Source: Ignavibacteriales bacterium (GTDB taxonomy: Bacteria > Bacteroidota > Ignavibacteria > Ignavibacteriales > SURF-24). Taken from it: a stretch of 64,000 nt of DNA. The notes below the pieces were generated by a model that saw only the letters and a program-made list of their open reading frames with translations, had not been told where the DNA came from and searched no databases. Where the stretch lies: contig JAPLFH010000012.1 of the NCBI GenBank assembly GCA_026390815.1, positions 151,689 to 215,688 of the forward strand. The letters run 5' to 3'. Made by a program: the position numbers and the translations under genes. Below are positions 1-10,046 of this stretch, one piece after another; position 1 is the stretch's first letter, and each line of letters starts with the position of its first letter.

Positions 1-931
1 ATCTTCCGAGCTGCAGATTTAATAATTGGGCTTTTGTAATTTCAGTTAATATATAAACCAATTTTTCCTGTGTTAATTGATAAGCTGCAATTGGTTTACT
101 AAATTGTACTCGCGAGAGTGAGTACTGTAATGCTGCATCGTAACAAGCCATCATTGCACCAACAACTCCCCAGGCAATTCCATATCGCGCCTGATTCAAA
201 CACATCAAAGCAGATTTCAATCCAGATGTGTTTGGCAGTAGTTTATTTTCAGGAACAAAAACATCTTCAAAAATTAATTCAGAGGTAACAGATGCTTTCA
301 GAGAATGTTTTCCTTTCATTTCCGGAGCGCTAAATCCTTTGCTTCCCTTTTCAATTAGGAATCCATTTACTATTCCATTAAGCTTAGCCCACACAACGGC
401 AATATCTGCAATTGTCCCGTTAGTAATCCACATCTTTGCGCCATTAAGAAGAAATCCACCATCGACTTTTTCAGCTTTAGTAATCATACCGCCTGGATTC
501 GAACCGAAATCTGGTTCAGTTAATCCAAAGCAGCCAATTTTTTCTCCCTTAGCTAATAGTGGAAGCCAGTAATCTTTTTGTTCTTCAGAACCAAATTGAA
601 ATATTGGATACATTACCAGTGCACTTTGTACGGAAACAAAACTTCTTATTCCACTATCCCCGCGTTCAAGTTCCTGCATAACTAAACCATATGCAACATT
701 ATTCATTTCTGCACAACCGTATTTAGCCGGTAAAGTACTCCCGAATAATCCTAACTCAGCCATTTTAGGAACAAGTTGAATTGGAAATTTGGAATTACGA
801 TTATACTCCTCAATTATTGGAATCACTTCGTTAGATACAAATTCCCTAACCGTATCCCGGACGAGGACTTCTTCTTCTGAAAGTAAATTTTCTATGTTAA
901 AGTAATCTACACCAACAAAATTATTCATCAT
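1..931 (-). CDS. gcdH: Acyl-CoA dehydrogenase, glutaryl-CoA dehydrogenase type (3' end outside window)
   Basis: About 310 N-terminal codons are present; the rest lies left of base 1. The translation has the flavoprotein acyl-CoA dehydrogenase signature GCFGLTEPDFGSNPG near residue 131, and near residue 245 LNQARYGIAWGVVGA, which is typical of glutaryl-CoA dehydrogenases. ELERGDSGIRSFVSVQS also fits that subfamily. These FAD enzymes oxidise and decarboxylate glutaryl-CoA to crotonyl-CoA in lysine/tryptophan breakdown. The catalytic Glu would be in the missing part, so decarboxylating activity cannot be confirmed. Two ATG codons lie in tandem (929-931 and 926-928), overlapping the end of recX, so the gene is probably translated by coupling as the last visible member of the pgsA-recA operon. 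Family call is strong; substrate is inferred. Confidence 0.85.
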   Translation of the reverse strand, partial: MMNNFVGVDYFNIENLLSEEEVLVRDTVREFVSNEVIPIIEEYNRNSKFPIQLVPKMAELGLFGSTLPAKYGCAEMNNVAYGLVMQELERGDSGIRSFVSVQSALVMYPIFQFGSEEQKDYWLPLLAKGEKIGCFGLTEPDFGSNPGGMITKAEKVDGGFLLNGAKMWITNGTIADIAVVWAKLNGIVNGFLIEKGSKGFSAPEMKGKHSLKASVTSELIFEDVFVPENKLLPNTSGLKSALMCLNQARYGIAWGVVGAMMACYDAALQYSLSRVQFSKPIAAYQLTQEKLVYILTEITKAQLLNLQLGR

Positions 932-1574
932 TTAATCCAATTTCATTCCCAGTTTCAGTTATAATTTTTCTGTAAGCATTTTCAATTGTTTCGTAATCAA
1001 AACCTTTGGATAAAAGGAATGAATATATTTTTTGTTTTAACTTCCGTTTATCAATTATTTTTCTTGAGGATAAAGATTTCATTTTTTTCTTTGCCAACTC
1101 CAATGCATTATCAGTTTCATCAACATCACTGTTTTCATCAATAATTGTATTAATTATTTCTCTCGGGATTCCCCGGGCATATAGTTCTTTTTTAATTTTA
1201 CCTAAACCATTTGTAGAAAGTCTTAATCTTTCTTCTACATATTCTCTTGTAAATCTTTCATCGTTAAGAAAATCTGATTGTTGCAAATCAATAATTACTT
1301 CAGTAACAATTCCCTTATCAAACTTGCGCTGTAATAATTTTCTTTCAATTTCTTTTGAAGAATGATTCCTTCGTGTTAAAAGGTTAAATGCTTTTTCCTT
1401 TGCTTCAAATATTTTGTTTTGTTTACTGATAACCTGAATTAAATCATCAGTAAATGGATCGCCATTTCTTAAACCATTTTTAAGAAAAATCTCATACCTG
1501 ATTAATAACTCTTCACCTGAGTCTAAAATTACCTGTACATTTCTTTTTACTTTCCTAATTGCCGCAATTTGCAT
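921..1574 (-). CDS. recX: RecX, regulator of RecA
   Basis: The 217-residue product fits RecX, a small helical protein that binds RecA filaments and limits recombinase activity. The central segment, with a conserved SKEIERKLLQRKF stretch followed by DFLNDERFTREYVEER, is the typical RecX helical repeat, and two further repeats follow with GLGKIKKEL and the C-terminal SFLLSKGFDYETI. It starts 9 bp after the recA stop, the usual recA-recX arrangement, and its 3' end overlaps the gcdH start. The N-terminal 55 residues are poorly conserved, as is normal for the family. Confidence 0.9.
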   Translation of the reverse strand: MQIAAIRKVKRNVQVILDSGEELLIRYEIFLKNGLRNGDPFTDDLIQVISKQNKIFEAKEKAFNLLTRRNHSSKEIERKLLQRKFDKGIVTEVIIDLQQSDFLNDERFTREYVEERLRLSTNGLGKIKKELYARGIPREIINTIIDENSDVDETDNALELAKKKMKSLSSRKIIDKRKLKQKIYSFLLSKGFDYETIENAYRKIITETGNEIGLNDE

Positions 1575-1583
1575 AAGAGGAAA

Positions 1584-2633
1584 TTACTTTTTCTTTTCTT
1601 TAACTACAGGTACTTCTTCAACTGGTTCAACCAATTCTTTAATCATTCCCAGTTTTGTTTTTACTTCCAGAGTTAATTTTTCTAAAATTTCAGGGAGTTC
1701 ATTTAGTTTTGTCCTCATCTGTTCCCTTCCCTGGAACCGATCTTCGCCATAAGTAAACCAGGAACCGCTTTTTTTAATTATTCCATGATTCACACCCAGA
1801 TCAATTACATCACCAGCTTTGCTTATACCTTCATTGTACAAAATATCAAACTCAACTTCCTTGAATGGTGGTGCAATTTTGCTTTTTACAACTTTCACTT
1901 TTGTTCTGTTTCCAATTACATCAGTTCCTTCCTTTATTGCCGCAATCCTTCTTATATCCAACCGAACCGAAGCATAAAATTTTAATGCGTTGCCGCCAGT
2001 TGTAGTTTCAGGATTTCCAAACATCACTCCAATTTTACTCCTTAGTTGATTAGTAAAAATAACACAGGTTTTTGATCTTGAAATTGCGCCGGTAATTTTT
2101 CTTAATGCTTGAGACATTAATCTCGCCTGCATTGCCATGTGGGCATCGCCCATTTCGCCTTCAATTTCTGCACGGGGAACCAAAGCTGCAACAGAATCGA
2201 TAATAATTATATCAATAGCGTTACTGCGGATTAAAGTATCCACGATATCCAAAGCCTGCTCACCATAATCAGGTTGAGATATTAACAGGTTATTTGTATC
2301 AACACCAAGCCGTTTAGCATAATTAACATCAAGTGCATGTTCAGCATCTATGAATGCAGCAAGACCTCCAACTTTTTGTGCCTCAGCCATAATGTGCAAA
2401 CAAAGAGTTGTTTTGCCGGAAGATTCCGGACCATAAATTTCCACAATCCTGCCGCGGGGAACGCCGCCAATACCGAGCGCCCAATCCAGCGATAATGAGC
2501 CAGTTGATATCGATTCAACCGGAGCAATAACTCCATTACCTAATTTCATAATAGAGCCTTTACCAAAACTCTTCTCAATATTAGAAATCGTTTCGTCTAA
2601 TATTTTTAACTTTGCATCTTTCTCAGCAGACAT
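1584..2633 (-). CDS. recA: Recombinase RecA
   Basis: The 349-residue protein aligns along its whole length with bacterial RecA. The Walker A motif GPESSGKT is at about residues 67-74, IDAEHALD follows, the Walker B strand is [12 protein letters not shown], and loop L2 holds the [22 protein letters not shown] region (positions about 2070-2000). The C-terminus is acidic and lysine-rich ([11 protein letters not shown]). RecA forms the ATP-dependent filament for homologous recombination and drives SOS induction where LexA is present. The start is supported by a GGAGG ribosome site just upstream (about 2639-2643 on the reverse strand). It is the fifth gene of the pgsA-to-gcdH operon; no LexA box was recognised. 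Confidence 0.97.
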   Translation of the reverse strand: MSAEKDAKLKILDETISNIEKSFGKGSIMKLGNGVIAPVESISTGSLSLDWALGIGGVPRGRIVEIYGPESSGKTTLCLHIMAEAQKVGGLAAFIDAEHALDVNYAKRLGVDTNNLLISQPDYGEQALDIVDTLIRSNAIDIIIIDSVAALVPRAEIEGEMGDAHMAMQARLMSQALRKITGAISRSKTCVIFTNQLRSKIGVMFGNPETTTGGNALKFYASVRLDIRRIAAIKEGTDVIGNRTKVKVVKSKIAPPFKEVEFDILYNEGISKAGDVIDLGVNHGIIKKSGSWFTYGEDRFQGREQMRTKLNELPEILEKLTLEVKTKLGMIKELVEPVEEVPVVKEKKK

Positions 2634-2644
2634 TTTTCCTCCGT

Positions 2645-3187
2645 TTATAACAATTTAAATAATTTTACATCTGAATAAACTGAACCGCCAGGTAAAAGTT
2701 TACTTTTCATCAATGATATTTCATTACAGTAAAAACTTTTTTGCGGCAAAATAAAGTTTTTGAAACTTGAAATAAATTCATCATCAGGATTTTCTTTTAT
2801 CCTCAACAAAGTAATATGCGGTTTGAACATACGTTTTTCTTTTTCAAATCCTAAATGTTCAAATTCATTTTCAACTTTATCAACTATTTCTAAAAGCTTA
2901 TCATCAACTTTAAGACTTATCCACAGAATCCGCGATAAAAAAAATCCAAATTTATCAAATTCACAGGTAATTTTATTATAACCTTCCAAAATAGGTTTAA
3001 TTTTTTTTATGAATGGAACAGAATCGGATTCTTCAACATCTCCAAGGAATTTTAAAGTTAGATGAAACTTTTCCTTTGATTCCCATTTTCTGTCAATATC
3101 ATCCTGATAAATCGAATTACGAATAGAATCTATTTCATCAATTATATCCCGTGGTAATTTTAATGCTATAAATAACCTATTCTTCAT
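2645..3187 (-). CDS. thpR: RNA 2',3'-cyclic phosphodiesterase (2'-5' RNA ligase family)
   Basis: A 180-residue member of the 2H phosphoesterase superfamily. Both catalytic histidine motifs are visible: HLTL with His42 in [11 protein letters not shown] and HITL with His124 in PHITLLRI. The N-terminal RLFIALKLP is typical of ThpR/LigT, which opens 2',3'-cyclic phosphate RNA ends and can reversibly ligate tRNA halves. The gene overlaps the end of cinA by 11 bp and ends 11 bp before recA. Cinà-thpR-recA clustering is common in bacteria, suggesting shared expression, although a direct functional link is not established. Confidence 0.88.
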   Translation of the reverse strand: MKNRLFIALKLPRDIIDEIDSIRNSIYQDDIDRKWESKEKFHLTLKFLGDVEESDSVPFIKKIKPILEGYNKITCEFDKFGFFLSRILWISLKVDDKLLEIVDKVENEFEHLGFEKEKRMFKPHITLLRIKENPDDEFISSFKNFILPQKSFYCNEISLMKSKLLPGGSVYSDVKLFKLL

Positions 3188-4433
3188 ATGGTATTCCCAG
3201 CAACTGCCTTCGTAACAATTCCAATGCTGCCTGCGAAGATCTTTCCTTATTTAAAATTCTATCTTCACTAAATTGGAATTTTTTTGCAAAGCAAACTTTT
3301 TCCTGACAAAATCCAATGTACACCAAACCAACGGGTTTGGTAGAAGTTGCACCAGTAGGTCCCATAATTCCAGTTGTAGAAAGTCCAATATCGGTTCCAC
3401 TGATGGCTTTAATTCCTTCCGCCATTTGTTTAGCTACTTCCACACTAACTGATCCAAATTCAACTATTGAATCTTCATTTACTTTTAATAGCTCTACTTT
3501 TGCAGCATTGCTATAAGTAACTAATCCTCTCTCAAAATAATCGGAACTACCACTTATATTGGTCAACCTATTGCTAATAATTCCGCCTGTGCAGGATTCA
3601 GCAATAGCAATGGTTAAACCTCTTTCTTTAAGTAACCGACCAATCACTTCTTCCAAAGATATATTTTCTATTCCATAAATATATCTGCCAACTAATGTGC
3701 GAATTTTTTGTTCAATTTCACTTAAACGGTTTATTGCAGAATCTTCAGTATCATCTTCAACTGTTATGCGAACTTTAACTCCAAATTGATTTGGTAGAAA
3801 AGCTAATTTAGCCCCTTGAAGCAGTTCATCCAAATTACCAAGCCTGTTAAATAAATAGGATTCTGGCATTCCTGTTGTTAAAAGATTTTTTACTTTTTTA
3901 ATTTTATTAAGTTTGCCTCTTGCAATTAAAAGTTTTGGAATAACACTAAGTTCCATCAAGGCTTCCATTTCATAAGGAACACCGGGAAGCGATATCAAAA
4001 TCTTTTTATCTTTCTCAACCCATAGCCCTGGAGCTGTACCTTTGGTATTCTTAAGAACGGAGGCAACTTCTGGAACGAGTGCCTGCATCCGGTTAATTTC
4101 AGTTAGCTGTCTGCCTCTTTTCTCAAAGAAAATTTTCAAATCATTTAGTGCTTCTTCATTTATGATTAGATCAGAATTGAAAAACTTTGATATGCATTTC
4201 TTGGTAATATCATCGTGCGTTGGACCTAATCCACCGGTTACTATCACAGCATCATTTTTAGAAAGCGCATCATTAAATTCATTTAAAATTTCATCTTCAT
4301 CATCACCTACAACAGTAATTTTGGGAACTTCAAATTGATTTTCTACCAGTTTTGAGGCAATAAATAATGCATTCGTGTTGATGGTATCACCAATTAAAAT
4401 TTCATCTCCAATACTGATTATTTGAATTTTCAT
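3177..4433 (-). CDS. cinA: CinA family protein (nicotinamide-nucleotide amidohydrolase)
   Basis: The 418-residue protein has the complete two-domain CinA layout. The N-terminal MoaB-like domain (about residues 1-170) starts IQIISIGDEILIGDTINTNA and has GGLGPTHDDITK and SLPGVPYEMEALM. The C-terminal PncC-like domain (about 255-415) has IAESCTGGIISNRL, where the serine is the expected catalytic residue, then LVTYSNAAK and STTGIMGPTG. PncC domains deamidate nicotinamide mononucleotide in NAD salvage, and the N-terminal domain of related enzymes has ADP-ribose pyrophosphatase activity. CinA is historically linked to competence and co-transcribed with recA, as here. The pgpA stop lies 6 bp upstream. 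Confidence 0.93.
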   Translation of the reverse strand: MKIQIISIGDEILIGDTINTNALFIASKLVENQFEVPKITVVGDDEDEILNEFNDALSKNDAVIVTGGLGPTHDDITKKCISKFFNSDLIINEEALNDLKIFFEKRGRQLTEINRMQALVPEVASVLKNTKGTAPGLWVEKDKKILISLPGVPYEMEALMELSVIPKLLIARGKLNKIKKVKNLLTTGMPESYLFNRLGNLDELLQGAKLAFLPNQFGVKVRITVEDDTEDSAINRLSEIEQKIRTLVGRYIYGIENISLEEVIGRLLKERGLTIAIAESCTGGIISNRLTNISGSSDYFERGLVTYSNAAKVELLKVNEDSIVEFGSVSVEVAKQMAEGIKAISGTDIGLSTTGIMGPTGATSTKPVGLVYIGFCQEKVCFAKKFQFSEDRILNKERSSQAALELLRRQLLGIPYEE

Positions 4434-4439
4434 AAATAT

Positions 4440-4904
4440 TTAATTCATCCTATTTATGATAAAAAGGAGAAAATGCACAAGAATCAAAGAATAAATTGCT
4501 GCCACAAAATCATCAATCATAATACCTAAACCACCATCCAATTTCTCCAAATCTCTTGCCGGGTAGGGCTTAATTATATCAAAAATTCTCCAAATAAAAA
4601 AACCAAGTACCATATTTAAAATAGTCTTAGGAACTAAAAGAAGCGAGATCCACATTCCCATAACTTCGTCAATAGTGCATTGTGCGGGATCTTTTCCATA
4701 CACTTTCTCAAATTTATTTCCTATCTGGATTCCGATTACAAAAAAAACAATAATTGCAGGAATTATCACATGAATATTTTCAAACCCGGGAATACAATAA
4801 ATCAATAAACCAACCAGACTTCCAAAAGTGCCGGAAGCAAATGGAATATATCCGGTATAAAATCCTGAACCGAGTATTTTTTCAAAAGAATTAATTCGCT
4901 CCAA
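4440..4904 (-). CDS. pgpA: Phosphatidylglycerophosphatase A
   Basis: The 154-residue integral membrane protein carries the PgpA signatures CTIDEVMGMW and GGLGIMIDDFVAAI, whose acidic residues coordinate metal, and GFYTGYIPFASGTFGSL at the N-terminus. Three or four hydrophobic segments are visible. PgpA removes the phosphate from phosphatidylglycerophosphate to give phosphatidylglycerol, the step after the upstream enzyme PgsA. The start overlaps the pgsA 3' end by 14 bp, so consecutive pathway steps are translationally coupled. Confidence 0.93.
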   Translation of the reverse strand: MERINSFEKILGSGFYTGYIPFASGTFGSLVGLLIYCIPGFENIHVIIPAIIVFFVIGIQIGNKFEKVYGKDPAQCTIDEVMGMWISLLLVPKTILNMVLGFFIWRIFDIIKPYPARDLEKLDGGLGIMIDDFVAAIYSLILVHFLLFIINRMN

Positions 4905-5484
4905 ACATTTTCCTTACTAATCTTCTGTTGAAATAGATATATGAAATTCCGGTATAAAGAGTAATTAAAGTTACAAGCACCATACAAATGTATATAAAAG
5001 TTGGGTCGGTTAACAATGCAAACAGTTTTTCATTTCCCAGATAAATTTGTTTGATAGTTTTTAAAGTATAGATTAGTAAAAGATAATAAATGAAAACCAT
5101 CTGAATAAAAGTTTTCCACTTTGCCATATAACTTGTAGAAATACCAACTCCTTTATAATCAGCATAAGCACGCAGCCCTGTAATTGCAAAATCTCGAATG
5201 ATAATAATTAACACCATCCATAATTCTAAAATACCTAAAAATGCAAAAGCAAGAAAAGCTGAAGCTGTTAGTATTTTATCAGCAAGCGGATCTAAAAATT
5301 TTCCCCAGTTTGTTATGTAATTAAATTTTCTGGCAAGCCAACCATCATACCAATCAGTAATTGCCGCAATGATATAAACTCCTAAAGATATTTGCTTTAG
5401 AAGTGGTTCTTCAGAAAGAAATAACACCAGGAATATTGGCGTTAGAATGATTCTGAGTATAGTTAACTGATTAGGATAGACCAT
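4891..5484 (-). CDS. pgsA: CDP-diacylglycerol--glycerol-3-phosphate 3-phosphatidyltransferase
   Basis: A 197-residue membrane protein with the CDP-alcohol phosphotransferase signature DGxxAR-x8-GxxxDxxxD, seen as DWYDGWLARKF followed by GKFLDPLADK (about residues 42-68). The N-terminal MVYPNQLTILRIILTPIF is typical of PgsA. It transfers glycerol-3-phosphate to CDP-diacylglycerol at the inner membrane, giving phosphatidylglycerophosphate for PgpA. It is the first gene of the operon; the 161-bp gap upstream to purC is the likely promoter region, but I could not settle on one promoter there. Confidence 0.93.
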   Translation of the reverse strand: MVYPNQLTILRIILTPIFLVLFLSEEPLLKQISLGVYIIAAITDWYDGWLARKFNYITNWGKFLDPLADKILTASAFLAFAFLGILELWMVLIIIIRDFAITGLRAYADYKGVGISTSYMAKWKTFIQMVFIYYLLLIYTLKTIKQIYLGNEKLFALLTDPTFIYICMVLVTLITLYTGISYIYFNRRLVRKMFGAN

Positions 5485-5645
5485 TTATTTATTAAATTTT
5501 TAAATAATGTAAGATTGATTAAACTGTTGTTAATGAGACAAAAATTTATTTACTCCTAAATGTCTCCTTGGAATAAATCAATTGCAATCTAACAACAGCA
5601 AGTTAGTTTAAAATTCTATAGTCTGTAAAATTTATTTATGATAAG

Positions 5646-6542
5646 TTAATCCAATTTTTCACCGGTAAGTTGAAAAAGTGCTTCTTTATATTTTTCGCTC
5701 GTAACTTTGATAATTTCTTCTGGTAAATCAGGTGGAGGCGGTTGTTTGTTAAATCCAATTGAAATAAGGTAATCTCTTACATATTGTTTATCAAAACTTT
5801 CCTGAGCTATTCCCTTTTGATATTTATCTTTTGGCCAAAAACGGGAAGAATCCGGTGTAAGGACTTCATCAACAATTATTACTTTTCCGTTGTAAACTCC
5901 AAATTCAAATTTTGTATCAGCTATAATTATTCCTTTAGTTAAAGCGAATTCTGCAGCGGCTTTATAAATTTCTAATGTAGCACTTTTAATTTTCTCAAAT
6001 ATTTCATTGCCAACAATTTTTATAGCTTGCTCTGCAGTAATGTTTTCGTCGTGTTCACCAATTTCAGCTTTTGTTGATGGAGTAAAAATTGGCTCGGGAA
6101 GTTTTTCCGATTCTACCAATCCTTCGGGAAGCTTTATTCCAGAAATCATTCCAGTTTTTTTGTAATCGTTCCATCCCGATCCAGAGATATATCCACGAAC
6201 AATGCACTCAATTGGAACAACATCTGTTTTAATTACCAGCATTGATCTTCCATCCAATACAGATAAATATTCCTGGCAAACTGCTGGATATTCATTTACA
6301 TCGGAAGTTATAAGATGATTCTTTATAATATTTTTTGAGTAGTTAAACCAATATTCTGAAATTTTGTTCAAGACAATTCCCTTATACGGAATTCCTTGAT
6401 TCATAATCACATCAAAAGCGGAAAGACGGTCCGATGCGACAATTAAAAAATGTTCATCTAAATCATATATTTCTCTAACCTTCCCTTTTTTAAACAATTT
6501 TAGTTTTGGAAACTCAGATTTTAATAAAACTTCTCTCTGCAT
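5646..6542 (-). CDS. purC: Phosphoribosylaminoimidazole-succinocarboxamide synthase
   Basis: The 298-residue protein matches the longer form of SAICAR synthase. Diagnostic segments are [10 protein letters not shown] near the N-terminus, [27 protein letters not shown] and [16 protein letters not shown]. PurC joins aspartate to CAIR using ATP in de novo purine synthesis. It stands alone, with a promoter match just upstream at 6567-6597 and a divergent gene beyond. No purine riboswitch was recognised in the very short predicted leader. Confidence 0.95.
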   Translation of the reverse strand: MQREVLLKSEFPKLKLFKKGKVREIYDLDEHFLIVASDRLSAFDVIMNQGIPYKGIVLNKISEYWFNYSKNIIKNHLITSDVNEYPAVCQEYLSVLDGRSMLVIKTDVVPIECIVRGYISGSGWNDYKKTGMISGIKLPEGLVESEKLPEPIFTPSTKAEIGEHDENITAEQAIKIVGNEIFEKIKSATLEIYKAAAEFALTKGIIIADTKFEFGVYNGKVIIVDEVLTPDSSRFWPKDKYQKGIAQESFDKQYVRDYLISIGFNKQPPPPDLPEEIIKVTSEKYKEALFQLTGEKLD

Positions 6543-6566
6543 TCTTATCTCTTTAATTTTTGTTTA

Positions 6567-6597
6567 TAAATATAAAAAGCTGAGTTGATTATTCAAA
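6567..6597 (-). promoter_or_regulatory. Predicted Bacteroidota-type promoter of purC
   Basis: On the minus strand TTTG, 19 bases, then TATATTTA, close to the consensus TTTG-N19-21-TAnnTTTG. It would start transcription about 17 bases before the purC ATG. Pattern match only. Confidence 0.5.
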
Positions 6598-6760
6598 CCT
6601 TAATCTGAAATATTGTGGACAGATTTAGGATTCATTCTGATCGATATTGCAATACAATTTCCATATAAATATTATCACCATTATTTTTTTCCAAACTCTT
6701 TCTTTCTTGAATATTGATTTAAATTATTATAAGTTCATTTTGAAAAACAAAGTGGTTGTT

Positions 6761-7177
6761 ATGAAATCAAAACAATACCTTGGAATTCTCGGGTTAATAT
6801 TATTGCTAATTGGAGGATTTATTCCAATTGCAAAATTAAATGAAGAGGTCATTTCTATCTTTCCGGTTTGGAATAATATTGAATTACAGAATGGGTTATG
6901 GCAGTGGCGTGATATTTCCTTCTTTGCTGTTACTATAGTATTAATAATTTTTCTTACGATTTACCTGCTTATTGTAAAAAAGTATTTGGGATTTATTGTA
7001 ACAGGTGTGCTTTCTCTTTTTATAATTCTTATAATTTTTATTGCACTTCTGCAAGTAAATTCAAAAGTATCCGGTGTGGAAGGAGTTTCATTTTCTTTTA
7101 GCTGGGGATTAGTGGTTGCAGTAGCATCCGGAATTGCATTCCTATTGGCTGGGTTAACAAAGCAAAAATTAAAATGA
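6761..7177 (+). CDS. Hypothetical four-helix membrane protein
   Basis: I do not recognise a family. The chosen ATG gives 138 residues starting MKSKQYLGILGLILLLIGG; the open frame continues upstream to 6647, but that extension would spoil a typical membrane start and lies in the purC promoter region. Four hydrophobic segments are visible: about residues 6-24, 50-71, 74-98 and 112-132. A loop rich in Trp (PVWNNIELQNGLWQWRD) lies between the first two and is likely extracytoplasmic. It is divergent from purC and convergent with the radical SAM gene. The layout resembles small uncharacterised membrane proteins, but no function can be assigned. Confidence 0.6.
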   Translation: MKSKQYLGILGLILLLIGGFIPIAKLNEEVISIFPVWNNIELQNGLWQWRDISFFAVTIVLIIFLTIYLLIVKKYLGFIVTGVLSLFIILIIFIALLQVNSKVSGVEGVSFSFSWGLVVAVASGIAFLLAGLTKQKLK

Positions 7178-7246
7178 TTATTTAACAGGAAATACAGGAA
7201 TCAAATCATAATTATACTTTTCTAAACTTTTAAATTATTTTTGAAC

Positions 7247-9412
7247 TTAAAGAATTATTAGAAAAATTTCTCTTATCTCTTTCCAAACTTTAGTCTTTAT
7301 AAATTTTTCAAATTCCTTTTCACCCAGGGGAAAACTATTTTTTAATTCTCCATAAGTAAATATCCGTTCAGAATTAAAACTGGACAGCTTTGCAATTTCA
7401 CTCAACCAAACTCCAATTTTTTTGTCTACTTTCCAATTTCCTTCTGCAGAATTGCCAAATATTTGCAGCCCAATTTTATCGTTAGATTTCTTATAAATTG
7501 GCTGAGAACCAATCCATAAAACTTTCATTCGATCATTTAACTCAATCTCTTTATAGGAATTGTCTAAATAACTCTTTATTAACTCTGCTGGAATATTTGA
7601 TTGTGGCACTTTAAAATCAAACCAACTATCTGCAGCCCAAGCCAGACCAATGCTATGCATAAAATTGTAAAGCGCTTTGTTTAATCCATCTGAATATTTA
7701 TAATAATTAACACCTGTGGAATCTTCGTGTAACAAATCATTGTTGGCAAATGAATTTCTTGTAGACGATTTTATTTTTATCCCGTAGAAACCGGGATTCA
7801 AAGCAATCGGACTGTGAATGGTTAACGTAAATAAATGCCAAAAAGCTGATTGAATAAAGTCCAAATTGATGAATTGGCGTACAATTTCTAAGCTGTTTAT
7901 TATTTCCTGTTCAGTTTGAGAAGGAAATCCATACATTAAATATGCGTGTACTAAAATTCCAGCTTGCCTAAAATTGGAACAAGTAACTGCAACCTGTTCT
8001 AATGTAACCCCTTTGTTAATCAACTTAAGCAATCTATCATCAGCAACTTCCAGCCCACCGCTTACTGCAACACAACCAGATAAGGATAACAGTTTACACA
8101 AATCCTTTGTAAATGCTTTTTCAAAACGAATATTACCCCACCATGTAACTTTAAGTTTGCGCTTTAGAATTTCAAATGCAATTTCTTTAAGTAGAGTTGG
8201 TGGAGCAGCCTCATCAGTAAAATGAAATGCTGTTTTACCTGTTTGAGAAATTAAATCTTCCATACAATCTACAACAGTAACAGCTTTTGCTGGAGAATAT
8301 CTTCGTATGTAATCCAAGGTTACATCACAGAAAGTACATTTTTGCCAATAGCATCCGTGTGCAACCATAAGTTTATTCCAATAGCCATCAGTCCAAAGAC
8401 GGTACATGGGATTTAGCATTTCTGTAATTGATATATAATCATCCGGATTAATTCCTGCTAAATATGGGGAATTAAAATTATCATGCTTAAATAGTTCATT
8501 ATGATCATTTTCAGAAAAAATTAATGTACCATTATTGCGTCGCAATGTTCTGATAAAATTTTTAGGTTTATTCTTACTATGTAAATTATTAATTATACTT
8601 AGCAGCGGAAGTTCACCATCATCGTAAGTAATGTAATCAGTATAATCAAATATTTTAGAGTCTTTTATATTTCTTAATTCGGTATTCACATATCCACCAC
8701 CAAAAACAATTTTAGTTTTAGGAAAATTATCTTTTACAAATTTTGATGATACCAATGCACCTAAAAGATTTCCTGGAAATGGAATAGTATAACCTACCAG
8801 ATGGGGTTTATAATCTCTAATTTTTTTAGAAGTTTCTTCAATGATAAAATCCTCAATCAAATTTGTTGTTCGAGTTAATTCCTTAAGAATTGGTCCGAAG
8901 GTTGAAAGGCTTGTAGCAATTTTTTCACCGTACCTGCTTAATCCAAAATGTGGTGAGATTGTATTACGGATTAAATTTGTTAAATCATCTATTAAAAGTG
9001 AGCAGTAATATTTTGCTTTGTCTTGAATGCTAAAATACCCAAATGCGTCTTCAGGAATTTCCTTTTCGAATGACTTCCCTTTTGGCAGGAAATCTTCATT
9101 TATAATTCGGTATGCAAGATTTTGATTTCTTCCTTGTAAAAAATTTATAACTGCATCAATTACATCAATATAATTTTGGGATAACGCCAGGCATCGGATT
9201 ATATATTGATCTTTTTTTGATTTTTGCCCGGCAATTGTAGAAAATATTTTAGTTAATCCTTCTTTGGAAAATATACGAAGAGTAACAGCTAATGATAAAT
9301 CAAAATTAATAACTTCATAACCATTTGATTTAAGAAATCCTGCTAATTGAGTTGTAGATGGATATGGTGTGTTTATTTGTGTAAATGGAGGAATTATCAA
9401 CAGAACTTTCAT
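7247..9412 (-). CDS. Radical SAM protein with B12-binding-like N-terminal region
   Basis: A 721-residue protein of unknown substrate. The N-terminus (KVLLIIPPFTQINTPYPSTT) and residues 200-260 (VGYTIPFP, IVFGGGYVN) look like the cobalamin-binding fold found before many radical SAM domains, but the DxHxxG cobalt-ligand motif is not visible. The radical SAM cluster motif CYWQKCTFC is at about residues 352-360, followed by GNIRFEK and GGLEVADDRLL. The last 150 residues contain no recognised domain. The ATG overlaps the stop of the upstream nuclease gene as TGATG, so translation is coupled; a GTG one codon earlier is a poorer start. Such proteins modify RNA, peptides, lipids or cofactors, and the substrate here cannot be inferred from sequence alone. 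Confidence 0.75.
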   Translation of the reverse strand: MKVLLIIPPFTQINTPYPSTTQLAGFLKSNGYEVINFDLSLAVTLRIFSKEGLTKIFSTIAGQKSKKDQYIIRCLALSQNYIDVIDAVINFLQGRNQNLAYRIINEDFLPKGKSFEKEIPEDAFGYFSIQDKAKYYCSLLIDDLTNLIRNTISPHFGLSRYGEKIATSLSTFGPILKELTRTTNLIEDFIIEETSKKIRDYKPHLVGYTIPFPGNLLGALVSSKFVKDNFPKTKIVFGGGYVNTELRNIKDSKIFDYTDYITYDDGELPLLSIINNLHSKNKPKNFIRTLRRNNGTLIFSENDHNELFKHDNFNSPYLAGINPDDYISITEMLNPMYRLWTDGYWNKLMVAHGCYWQKCTFCDVTLDYIRRYSPAKAVTVVDCMEDLISQTGKTAFHFTDEAAPPTLLKEIAFEILKRKLKVTWWGNIRFEKAFTKDLCKLLSLSGCVAVSGGLEVADDRLLKLINKGVTLEQVAVTCSNFRQAGILVHAYLMYGFPSQTEQEIINSLEIVRQFINLDFIQSAFWHLFTLTIHSPIALNPGFYGIKIKSSTRNSFANNDLLHEDSTGVNYYKYSDGLNKALYNFMHSIGLAWAADSWFDFKVPQSNIPAELIKSYLDNSYKEIELNDRMKVLWIGSQPIYKKSNDKIGLQIFGNSAEGNWKVDKKIGVWLSEIAKLSSFNSERIFTYGELKNSFPLGEKEFEKFIKTKVWKEIREIFLIIL

Positions 9413-10044
9413 CACTTAATTCCCCAAATAATATCTGCCTGAACAAAATTATTTTCATCTAAATCAATTCTAAATAATTTGTTGGAATTGAAGTCAGCCA
9501 CATATTTCTTAATCAGTTCCTTCAACCAAAACAATTCAGCTTTAAGCTTCCAATTTTCACCATCGTGTGATTGTAGAACTATAAACAATCGGTTCTTTAA
9601 GTGTTTTCTTTTCTGTTGGCTTTGATTCACATATAGCCATCTAATCAAATCGATTGGATCTTTCTGTGCCTCTTCAATAGTTTTATTATATTTTTTGGGA
9701 AATACTGTTGTCTTATGATCAAAGCTTATTCCCATAATTTCAAAATCAACAAGTTTGTCTTTATGATTCTTTGCAGGTTTTACATTGGGAAGCGTGCAGA
9801 ATATAAATTCTATTGCGTGAGCAGACCAGAAATTGAACCAACGGTTCATAGCGTAATTTGAAAGTAATTCGTAGTCGACTCTTTTATCAAATCTTTCCTT
9901 AATGTTTTTTTGCAGATCAAGAAATTTTTCTGTGTGATAAATGAAATTAGTAAGATTATCAAAAATATCATTCTGCTTCATTCCCCAATTGTAAGGATAG
10001 TCCAATCGTTTCTTTAATTCAATTTCAATCTGTAGTAATTCCAT
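9412..10044 (-). CDS. Putative type II restriction endonuclease (PD-(D/E)xK-like)
   Basis: The 210-residue protein has no family that I recognise. It contains KLVDFEIMGISFDHKTTVFP (about residues 94-113), an Asp followed by a hydrophobic strand and then DHK, which fits the D...(D/E)xK metal-binding core of restriction nucleases. It begins 2 bp after the stop of a DNA methyltransferase gene, the classical modification-restriction order, which is the main argument. It overlaps the radical SAM gene downstream. An alternative is another nuclease or an accessory protein of that methyltransferase. Confidence 0.5.
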   Translation of the reverse strand: MELLQIEIELKKRLDYPYNWGMKQNDIFDNLTNFIYHTEKFLDLQKNIKERFDKRVDYELLSNYAMNRWFNFWSAHAIEFIFCTLPNVKPAKNHKDKLVDFEIMGISFDHKTTVFPKKYNKTIEEAQKDPIDLIRWLYVNQSQQKRKHLKNRLFIVLQSHDGENWKLKAELFWLKELIKKYVADFNSNKLFRIDLDENNFVQADIIWGIK

Positions 10045-10046
10045 TT

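Noticed and set aside
6647..6760. Upstream 38-codon extension of the small membrane protein
   Set aside because: The segment overlaps the divergent promoter region, and the internal ATG gives a normal first membrane helix.
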